In this document: positions 58,023 through 64,000 of the stretch, one piece after another
Position numbering within the stretch: the first letter of the stretch is position 1
How the letters are laid out: each line of letters opens with the position of its first letter
Assembly: GCA_038562165.1 (NCBI GenBank)
Contig: JBCFAO010000011.1
Location: 29,236 to 93,235, forward strand
DNA: 64,000 nt
From: WRMS01 sp038562165
Lineage (GTDB): Bacteria; Bacillota; Peptococcia; DRI-13; UBA5745
Direction: 5' to 3'
Notes under the pieces: model-generated
Seen by the model: the letters and a program-made list of their open reading frames with translations, nothing else
What the model was told of the DNA's origin: nothing
Databases searched by the model: none
Program-made: the position numbers and the translations under genes

Positions 58023-58640
58023 TTATTTATTCTTACCAAGGTCCTCCGCCTTATATAAGTTATAACCCTCATAATGGTAGCTGGCGTCAATACCTTTTAT
58101 GTAGACTTCCCTGTCGTCTATTTTATCCGTCAGCGCATTTTTGAGCAGAACCTTAATTTCAACATCTTTTATAGGGCTTCGCTCCATGGCCAGAATATAA
58201 TCTTCTTTATCCACCTTGCTCCAGTCAACAACTTGCTTAATTTCTTTCTTTAAAATTGCATCAAGCCATATTCTGGCGCTGCGGCCGTTGCCTTCCCGGA
58301 AGGGATGAGCCACATTCATTTCAACGTACTTTTCAATAATCTCATCAAATGTTCTCTGCGGCATCCGGGCAACATTCTGGAGTGCCGTCTCTAAATACAT
58401 GACGGGAGTAAAGCGAAAATTACCTTTCGCTATATTGACGTCACGTATTTTTCCTGCAAAGGCATAGATTTCATCAAAAAGGAATTCATGAATTTTTGCT
58501 AATTCTTCAAAGGTACCGGTTCCAAAGGTATCTAATAAACCGGTTTCAAATAATTCCAAAGCCTTTGCTTTGCTGAGCTTTTCTTCAGTACGGGCAAGTT
58601 CGGCAGAAGTGGTTATGCCTAATTTATTTTCTAATACCAT
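58023..58640 (-). CDS. Fic family protein (predicted protein AMPylase)
   Basis: A 205-residue Fic protein. The catalytic loop HPFREGNGRSAR is at residues 112-123, with the essential histidine, glutamate, and both phosphate-binding residues. The N-terminal flap and the ADVNIAKGNFRF-like segment before it (RDVNIAKGNFRFTP) are conserved. Fic enzymes transfer AMP from ATP to a protein hydroxyl. I see no clear inhibitory (S/T)xxxE(G/N) helix at either end, and no antitoxin gene next door. ATG 58640 has AAAGGAGC nine bases upstream. The lipoprotein remnant lies 21 bases downstream. Confidence 0.9.
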   Translation of the reverse strand: MVLENKLGITTSAELARTEEKLSKAKALELFETGLLDTFGTGTFEELAKIHEFLFDEIYAFAGKIRDVNIAKGNFRFTPVMYLETALQNVARMPQRTFDEIIEKYVEMNVAHPFREGNGRSARIWLDAILKKEIKQVVDWSKVDKEDYILAMERSPIKDVEIKVLLKNALTDKIDDREVYIKGIDASYHYEGYNLYKAEDLGKNK

Positions 58641-58794
58641 GGCTTGCTCCTTTCACAGTATCGTCCAGTCTTATTATTTCCATTTTACTATATAAACTTA
58701 ACTCTGTCATTTTTCCCTGCCGCTGCCCCGACCCTGCCGATTTTCATCCAAGCAAAAGTAAGCCCGAGTTTTATTTCCATCAAGGCTTTTCAAA

Positions 58795-58828
58795 TCTAAC
58801 CTTCATCTAACTTTCGTTTCGTTATACT
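58795..58828 (+). promoter_or_regulatory. response-regulator-type promoter
   Basis: Two direct repeats TCTAAC at 58795-58800 and 58806-58811, with an 11-bp period, sit where the -35 should be; TATACT at 58823-58828 is the -10. This is the usual layout for OmpR-type activators. It drives the small secreted protein and the damaged two-component genes. Confidence 0.6.
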
Positions 58829-58872
58829 CAGGATGTAGCCAAGCTACGAGAAAATGAACGGAGGTTTTCGAT

Positions 58873-59187
58873 ATGAAAAGAAACAAGATTTTAGGCGCAG
58901 TATTGGCATTGGCTTTGGTCACTGTTTCCGGGGCAAGCGCATATGCGGCCGTTCCGGAGATTAAGGCCGTTCCCGGCGCCGGCCTATGCGAGGTAAAGGT
59001 TTTTACCCTGGATGAGGGAATGCCCCTTGTTTTCGGGGAAACGATCACGCTAAGCCCACTAGAGATATCTGAAGCTGAACTGGTGAATTTCAAGGTTTTG
59101 GCCGAGGGGGAAATGCCCGTCATCTCAGGGGGAACGATCACGTTCGACATAGTGGCGATGCTCGGATCTGTTTTCCAATTCCTTTAA
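58873..59187 (+). CDS. small secreted protein, probably truncated
   Basis: A 104-residue frame with a good signal peptide (MKRNKILGAVLALALVTVSGASAYAA, quoted in part: MKRNKILGAVLALAL) and a beta-rich remainder (AVPEIKAVPGAGLCEVKVFT). GGAGG precedes ATG 58873. It sits directly after a response-regulator-type promoter. Its last ~10 codons (MLGSVFQFL) overlap, in a different frame, the remnant of a response regulator, so the true C-terminus was probably lost in a deletion that joined the two genes. Unknown family. Confidence 0.5.
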   Translation: MKRNKILGAVLALALVTVSGASAYAAVPEIKAVPGAGLCEVKVFTLDEGMPLVFGETITLSPLEISEAELVNFKVLAEGEMPVISGGTITFDIVAMLGSVFQFL

Positions 59188-59296
59188 ATACCACATGCAT
59201 TCCCTGAAAAAGAAGCTGGCCGAGGCCGGAGGGGATTGCATCAAAAATATCCGGGGCCAGGGCTATGTTATACGGGAGGAAAAAACTGATGAATAG
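59153..59296 (+). pseudogene. C-terminal remnant of an OmpR-type response regulator
   Basis: This frame, open from 59153 to the stop at 59294-59296, encodes FKYHMHSLKKKLAEAGGDCI then KNIRGQGYVIREEKTDE. This is the recognition helix and wing of an OmpR/PhoB winged-helix domain (compare VHISxLRKKL...IRGxGY). The receiver domain and most of the DNA-binding domain, about 180 residues, are absent. No start codon fits. Its stop overlaps the start of the histidine kinase, the normal arrangement of an intact pair. Confidence 0.75.
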
Positions 59297-60461
59297 AATT
59301 TCTCTCCGGCTGCGCATTACGCTTTTGATGGGGCTGCTTCTTGCCCTGCTGACAACGGCGTTGACCGTAGCCTCCATTATGAGCGCCAATCATTTTTTTG
59401 TCAGGCCCCAGCTTCAGGAGCTTGAGATCTTGCCGTTGGAAAATACCGGGGTGGAGTTCGAGCTATTGGAGAGCATCCCAGCGCAGTTGGATCTGAACTT
59501 CGAGGAGTTTGAACAAATACCTGCCCCTACCACTACAGTCGAATTCCAAATTACAACGGCCCAAAGAGGCTTTTCCTTTCAAAGCATTGCCGCGTTAATT
59601 GCCATTATTGTCTTTGGTCTTGGCATTACCTATTGGATGATGGGCCGGGCCCTAAGACCCCTTACGCTGCTGAGCCAAACCATCTGCGACATTAATGAGC
59701 ACAACCTGGATAAGACCATTGAAGGATCCGCCGCCAAAGATGAGGTGGGCAGCATTACCGCTTCCTTCAACGGTATGCTTGGCAGGCTCAAGGGCTCCTT
59801 TGAGCAGCAAAAACGCTTTGCCGCCAATGCCGCCCATGAGCTAAAAACGCCGCTGGCCACAATGAAGACCTCCCTGCAGGTGCTGCAGTTGGAGGATGCG
59901 CCAAGCCCCGGCGATTATCAGGATACTATTTTGTTGCTGGAGCAAAATGTTGACCGGTTGATCGCCACCGTAAACGACCTGCTTTTGTTGTCTGGGCAAG
60001 GGAAAACGGAATTGGCCGACGAAATTTCCCTGCCTGCTTTATTTAAGGGGATAGCGGAAGAGCTGGAAGAGGCAATCGGCAGTAAAAATCTCTGCTGCAT
60101 TCTTCCTCAAGAGAATTGCCTGATTACGGGTAATCAGATGCTGCTCCGCTCGGCCTTCTACAACCTTTTTGAAAATGCCGTCAAGTATAACAAGGAGGGG
60201 GGCAGGGTGGAGGTGGCCTTTGAAAAAACCCCTGAGGGAAAAACCGCCGTATCTATAGGGGATACAGGTATAGGAATGGCGGCAGAAGATGCCGCACGGG
60301 TATTTGAACCATTTTTTCGCGGCGATCAGGCCTGCATCAGGCAGATTCCCGGCAACGGCCTGGGGATGTCCATTATAGGCGCGATTATAGAGGGGCACGG
60401 CGGAGAGATTCAGGTGGAAAGCGTAATGGACGTCGGCACGAAGGTCACGGTGGTTCTGTAA
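59289..60461 (+). CDS. sensor histidine kinase, orphaned
   Basis: A 390-residue membrane kinase. Two membrane helices (about residues 10-32 and 100-122) enclose a short ~65-residue sensor loop. A HAMP domain follows, then HisKA with the phosphorylated H183 in AAHELKTPL, and the ATPase domain with N box FENAVKYN, G1 DTGIGMAA, F box FEPFFRG and G2 GNGLGMSI. ATG 59289 has GGGAGG eight bases upstream; the TTG start at 59265 falls inside the regulator remnant. Its partner response regulator is reduced to a 3' fragment, so signalling is probably broken unless a partner exists elsewhere. Confidence 0.9.
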   Translation: MNRISLRLRITLLMGLLLALLTTALTVASIMSANHFFVRPQLQELEILPLENTGVEFELLESIPAQLDLNFEEFEQIPAPTTTVEFQITTAQRGFSFQSIAALIAIIVFGLGITYWMMGRALRPLTLLSQTICDINEHNLDKTIEGSAAKDEVGSITASFNGMLGRLKGSFEQQKRFAANAAHELKTPLATMKTSLQVLQLEDAPSPGDYQDTILLLEQNVDRLIATVNDLLLLSGQGKTELADEISLPALFKGIAEELEEAIGSKNLCCILPQENCLITGNQMLLRSAFYNLFENAVKYNKEGGRVEVAFEKTPEGKTAVSIGDTGIGMAAEDAARVFEPFFRGDQACIRQIPGNGLGMSIIGAIIEGHGGEIQVESVMDVGTKVTVVL

Positions 60462-60487
60462 TATTATAATGGTTGTTTGTCCCCCGA

Positions 60488-60637
60488 TGTACAAAAATTG
60501 AAGTAATGTGTAAATACAGCCCCCTATAAAAGGAAAAAACTGTGCAATACCTCACTTTTTGCACAGTTTTTTCCTTTTAATCACTTTTAATAATAAGCGT
60601 TCCTAATGATTTGCCCTAATACTTCGTTTTTTGTACA
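60488..60637. repeat. nested inverted repeat of 150 bp, possible MITE-like element
   Basis: Outer arms TGTACAAAAATTGAAGTA (60488-60505) and TACTTCGTTTTTTGTACA (60620-60637) pair over 16 of 18 bases. Inside is a 19-bp perfect hairpin (60528-60578). It lies between convergent genes. No clear target-site duplication was found. Confidence 0.5.
60528..60578. terminator. strong bidirectional terminator
   Basis: A 19-bp perfect stem AAAAGGAAAAAACTGTGCA / TGCACAGTTTTTTCCTTTT with a 13-base loop, between the histidine kinase and the convergent adenine deaminase gene. Confidence 0.8.
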
Positions 60638-60686
60638 TGAGAGGTTAATGGCGGGCCATCGTCCGGCGCAGTCCCGGCCGGCAGGC

Positions 60687-62453
60687 TTAGTCCTCCAAAA
60701 CCTCCAAAATAGGATCGATGATTTTTTGCTGCATGACGTCAATGAAGCCGTAGTCGGTGACGGCAAAATCGGGAATAGCCGCCAGGCAAATGAAGCAAAG
60801 GAACATGAAGGGAATGGGGATCTCCGTACCCATGGCTTTGGCCACCCGGTTCAGCTCCCGTTTTTTCTCAGTCAATTCCTTTAAGGGCAGATCGCTAAGC
60901 AGGCCGCAGATGGGATAGGCCAGTTCCGCCGCCACTTTGCCGCCCTGAACAATAACCTGGCCGCCGTTCAATTCCACCACCCGGTTGACTGCCGCCGCCA
61001 TATCCTCAAAGCTATCACCCATGACGATGATGTTGTGGTTGTCGTGGCCCACGGAGGAAGCCAAAGCCCCGCCCCGCAGCTTAAAGCCGCCCATAAAGGC
61101 CCGGCCGATATTGCCGTTTTTGCCGTAACGTTCCACCTGAGCGATATAGAGCACGTCCTGATCGGGATCACATTGGACCACTTGATCTTTGACCTTCAGC
61201 TCTACTTCCCGGCGAATCGTAAAGGGGATGTGGGGCAAGGTGTCCATAACGAGAGCCTTGACTTTTTTGGCTCCGGCGGGAGCTTTGATATGGAAGCTCT
61301 CCGGAGTGATGGGGGCAAAGAGGCGGAGGGTGTTCAGCAGGCAGGGGGCATGCTCCGCCTGGGGATATTCCACCAGTAAAGCGCCGCCTTCGGCCACCAG
61401 ACGGCCGCCGGCAATGACGGTTTTGACCTGGAAATCTTCCGGGCCGGTGGTGATGTTGATATCTGCCCGGCGGCCCGGGGCTAAACCGCCGATTTCCCGT
61501 TCCAGGCCGAAGGCCCGTGCGGCATTCAGCGTCACCATTTGAATGGCGGTGACAAAGCCGGCCCCCAGTTTCAAAGCCGTGCGTACCGCATCGTCCAGAT
61601 GACCCCGCTCTTCTAAATCGATGGCATGAAGATCGTCGGTGACGATGCTGACCATGGAAGTGTCCAGCTTTCTTTCCAGGACGGCTTGCAGCAGCACCGG
61701 CATATTGCGGGCAGCGGAGCCTTCCCGCATCATCAGATGGCAACCGTTGCGCAGGCGTTCCAGCACATCTTCTTCGCAATGGGATTCGTGATCCGTGGAA
61801 ACGCCGGCGGCAATGCAGGCGCTCATGTTGGGGCCCAGCATTTCCGGAAGATGGCCCTGTAAGGATTTGCCCAGAGCCTTGGCTGCATCCAGGGAGTCCA
61901 TCAAATCAGGAAATTCCGCCAGGATATAAGGACCGACACATTCACTGAGGCCCACGGCGTCCGGCCGGGCCAAAGCTTTCTTGATGATTTCCGTATCAAA
62001 GCTGCCGCCGCTGGTTTCCAAATTGGGGGAAAAGGGCACATGAGAGGGCACCACAAAATACAGCTTTAAATCAGTGGCTTTAGCCTCCTCCAGGACGGCT
62101 TCAATACCCTCCAGACCGGCTACGACACCGATCTCATGAAGATCCGTCATAATGACGGTGGTGCCGTGAGTCAGTACGGCGGCGGCGAAATTTCTGATGG
62201 AAAGGGAGGCGCTTTCGGGATGAATGTGGCCGTCCACAAAGCCGGGGGTGATATACTGGCCCTGGGCGTCCAGGATTTTGGTGTCCGGCCCGATGCAGTA
62301 GTCTACGTCACCGACGGCTGCGATGGTATCGCCGCAAAGAGCCACACCCCCCGGATAGATTTCCCCGGAATAGACGTTGACGATCTGGCCGTTTTTGACC
62401 ACCAGATCGGCGGGACGGCTGCCTTTAGCCACGGCTAGCAATTGATGATTCAT
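60687..62453 (-). CDS. ade: adenine deaminase
   Basis: Ade hydrolyses adenine to hypoxanthine and ammonia. The 588-residue protein has the amidohydrolase fold and family features: metal ligands in GFVDGHIHPESAS near residue 70, HGTTVIMTDLHEIGVV, SECVGP, GHLPEMLG, DHESHCEEDV, and VSIVTDDLHAIDL; the C-terminal lid has SVGHDNHNIIVMG. ATG 62453 is seven bases after GGAGG; ATG 62459 is too close. The next gene upstream on the same strand is another purine-type amidohydrolase 50 bases away, so the two probably form a purine salvage or degradation operon. Confidence 0.95.
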   Translation of the reverse strand: MNHQLLAVAKGSRPADLVVKNGQIVNVYSGEIYPGGVALCGDTIAAVGDVDYCIGPDTKILDAQGQYITPGFVDGHIHPESASLSIRNFAAAVLTHGTTVIMTDLHEIGVVAGLEGIEAVLEEAKATDLKLYFVVPSHVPFSPNLETSGGSFDTEIIKKALARPDAVGLSECVGPYILAEFPDLMDSLDAAKALGKSLQGHLPEMLGPNMSACIAAGVSTDHESHCEEDVLERLRNGCHLMMREGSAARNMPVLLQAVLERKLDTSMVSIVTDDLHAIDLEERGHLDDAVRTALKLGAGFVTAIQMVTLNAARAFGLEREIGGLAPGRRADINITTGPEDFQVKTVIAGGRLVAEGGALLVEYPQAEHAPCLLNTLRLFAPITPESFHIKAPAGAKKVKALVMDTLPHIPFTIRREVELKVKDQVVQCDPDQDVLYIAQVERYGKNGNIGRAFMGGFKLRGGALASSVGHDNHNIIVMGDSFEDMAAAVNRVVELNGGQVIVQGGKVAAELAYPICGLLSDLPLKELTEKKRELNRVAKAMGTEIPIPFMFLCFICLAAIPDFAVTDYGFIDVMQQKIIDPILEVLED

Positions 62454-62502
62454 GTACATACCTCCTTATTTATTCTTTGTATTTTTGTTGGCCCATGGTT
62501 AT

Positions 62503-63864
62503 TTAGACTTTTACCACCGGGAAGCGGTGGGGTATCCGGATGTTGGCCCGGTCATAAATGGCGGCTCCCCGCCGGCAGGCCTCTTCTAAAATGGCATCTT
62601 CATCGAGGGTCAGAATCTTTCTGTCCCGCATCAGCCATTTGCCGTCGCAGATGGTGGATTCCACATTTTCCGAACGCATAGCCGTAACTAGTGAAGCAAT
62701 GGGATCATTGACGGGCATCATGGAAGGGCCGTAAGGATTGATAATGATCAGATCCGCCTTCTTACCGGCCTCCAGAGAGCCGTAGAGATCCTCGTCCAGC
62801 AGGGCCCGGGCCCCGTTTTTCGTGACCATCCTCAAGATATCTTCGGAAGGCACCACGGTGGAGTCCAGCCGCCAGCCTTTATGGATCAATGAGGTAAGCC
62901 ACATTTCATCAATGATGTTCATGCGGTTGCTGGAGGAGGCCCCGTCTGTACCGATGGTGACACAGATACCTTCGTCCAGCATCCGGGGGATTTTGGCAAA
63001 GCCCAAAACCCGCATGGCCGAAGCCGGATTGTGGCTGACTTTGACGTCCCGCTTTTTGAATAAGGCTACTTCTTCGTTGGTCAGCCAAACGCTGTGGACG
63101 GCCAGCAGATTTTTGTCGAGAACTCCCAGCTTTTCCAGATGAGTTACTGTAGGCTCGCCGTATTTTTCCATGGTGTAATCGATTTCGCTTTTGGCTTCGG
63201 CCACATGCATGTGGACGCCTACGCCGTGGCGATCCGCCAATTCCTTGGTGCGGACAATTAAATCGTCGGTATTATTGAAAATAGTACGCAGGCCAAACCA
63301 GACTTGGACCCGGCCTTCGGCGGTGTTATGGAAACGCTGAAAATCCTCTAATTGCTGCTCCAGTTCTTCGTCGGCGGTTTTTTGCCAGATAGCCGGCAGT
63401 CCTGTGCCGCAGTCCATAACGGACTTGGCCAGCTTTGCCCGCAGGCCCGCTTCCGCTACAGCCCGGGCCATGCCCGATACGAACTGGCCTCCCGGCTCGG
63501 CAAAGGAGGTGACGCCGGAGCGGATCAGCTCAAGGCAGCACATCAAGGTAGAAACATAAGAATCCTCTTCCGTCATGTTGCTTTCGTAGGGCCACATCCG
63601 CTTATGGAGCCAGGTGATGAAATCCACGTCGTCGCCTACGCCCCGGGAAATCTGCTGAGAAGTATGGACGTGGGTATTGACAAAGCCTGGCAGCACATAC
63701 TTGCCTTTTAAATCCACTGTCTCCGCCTGGGGAGATATCAACTCAGGATCAATAGCCCCAACAGCTATAATACGATCATTTTCAATGAGTACGCCGCCGC
63801 CATCGTAGACCGTTTCTTCTTTGTCCATAGTCACAATATAGCCATTTTTCAAATAAGTCTGCAT
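62503..63864 (-). CDS. amidohydrolase of the guanine/8-oxoguanine or SAH deaminase type
   Basis: A 453-residue zinc or iron amidohydrolase of the cytosine-deaminase-like (SsnA, MtaD, 8-oxoguanine deaminase) subgroup. The first metal ligands are H65 and H67 in NTHVHTSQ; others are in VHMHVAEAKSE, AVHSVWLT and TIGTDGASSSN, the conserved aspartate. Start ATG 63864 has AAGGAGGG eight bases upstream; the longer frame to 63996 has no site. Next to adenine deaminase, a nucleobase substrate is likely, but S-adenosylhomocysteine or methylthioadenosine cannot be excluded. Confidence 0.88.
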   Translation of the reverse strand: MQTYLKNGYIVTMDKEETVYDGGGVLIENDRIIAVGAIDPELISPQAETVDLKGKYVLPGFVNTHVHTSQQISRGVGDDVDFITWLHKRMWPYESNMTEEDSYVSTLMCCLELIRSGVTSFAEPGGQFVSGMARAVAEAGLRAKLAKSVMDCGTGLPAIWQKTADEELEQQLEDFQRFHNTAEGRVQVWFGLRTIFNNTDDLIVRTKELADRHGVGVHMHVAEAKSEIDYTMEKYGEPTVTHLEKLGVLDKNLLAVHSVWLTNEEVALFKKRDVKVSHNPASAMRVLGFAKIPRMLDEGICVTIGTDGASSSNRMNIIDEMWLTSLIHKGWRLDSTVVPSEDILRMVTKNGARALLDEDLYGSLEAGKKADLIIINPYGPSMMPVNDPIASLVTAMRSENVESTICDGKWLMRDRKILTLDEDAILEEACRRGAAIYDRANIRIPHRFPVVKV

Positions 63865-63935
63865 GACAACCCTCCTTATATACTCGGTGTAAAATAGATG
63901 TAGGATAAAAAAATAAACAAGAGGCAGCAAAATGT

Positions 63936-64000
63936 GGTTTAATAAAGTCGCTAAACCATTAAAACACCAAAGGAGGCTGCCCCTTGTGAGAACCATTGTA
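63936..64000 (+). other. window-edge region: hairpin and possible start of a plus-strand gene
   Basis: GGTTTA/TAAACC (about 63936-63956) and GGCAGC/GCTGCC arms surround an AAAGGAGG site (63969-63976). A GTG at 63986, nine bases later, could start a gene running out of the window (first codons GTG AGA ACC ATT GTA). Too little is visible to name it; an insertion-sequence end is possible. Confidence 0.3.

Noticed and set aside
1..64000. tRNA, rRNA or tmRNA genes
   Set aside because: No cloverleaf, conserved rRNA segments or tmRNA ends were recognised on either strand by eye; a covariance search would be decisive.

Overview
The window reads as chromosomal DNA from a low-to-mid GC, anaerobic Gram-positive bacterium of the Bacillota, most likely class Clostridia. 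The evidence is a meso-diaminopimelate dehydrogenase, copper-amine-oxidase-type repeats on a large secreted protein, a DUF3793 protein beside flavodoxin, a desulfoferrodoxin-like domain, a DUF438/DUF1858 pair, CtsR-like control of clpB, and strong AGGAGG ribosome sites with frequent TTG and GTG starts. No rRNA, tRNA, CRISPR array, prophage or intact insertion sequence was recognised. A 10-base N gap at 21650-21659, with poly-G on its left and poly-C on its right, marks a contig join.

Layout. 1-9482: a UPF0182 membrane protein cut by the window edge, two transporters, a zinc-ribbon protein, then tRNA/rRNA modification genes (trmB, an rsmF-like gene, a ttcA-like gene) and a DUF protein. 9483-21964: clpB, a phospholipase C-like protein, a DUF815 ATPase, aspartate kinase, pyruvate carboxylase, an EamA exporter, and a long gene-poor stretch with repeats and the gap. 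21965-37979: a sigma-54 activator behind its own -24/-12 promoter, a three-gene YqjD/YqjE-like envelope cassette, ddh, a complete branched-chain amino acid ABC operon (livKHMGF), a 1934-residue secreted protein with two M14 carboxypeptidase domains, and dapF. 38114-41029: threonine aldolase, a V4R protein, DUF3793 and flavodoxin.

41192-56144: an XRE/desulfoferrodoxin-like fusion, a MoxR-VWA fusion with a GIY-YIG protein, a short-chain dehydrogenase, DUF438 and DUF1858, then two pairs of exporter-fold ABC half-transporters around two TetR genes, and a double CDGSH protein. Palindromes of the form GTTAGC-N4-GCTAAC sit at promoters before DUF3793/flavodoxin, DUF1858/DUF438 and both ABC pairs. 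I read these as one metal-responsive, probably iron-starvation, regulon in which flavodoxin spares ferredoxin and the ABC pairs import a metal chelate. 56285-64000 is more worn: a beta-keto-acid-cleavage-enzyme remnant, an XRE/membrane pair, a frameshifted lipoprotein, a Fic protein, a truncated response regulator beside its kinase, adenine deaminase and a second purine-type amidohydrolase.

The least explained structure is a family of about 27-bp repeats at 9531-9800, 21196-21460 and, degenerate, 36840-36990. In the two clear loci, two forward copies are followed by three reverse copies at a 39-41 bp period, so each locus can fold into a long double stem. Other second-look items are an apparent ATA start codon on the second tetR gene with overlapping palindromes before it, a 16-bp tandem repeat whose first unit contains the clpB stop codon, and a duplicated hairpin before the YqjD-like cassette.
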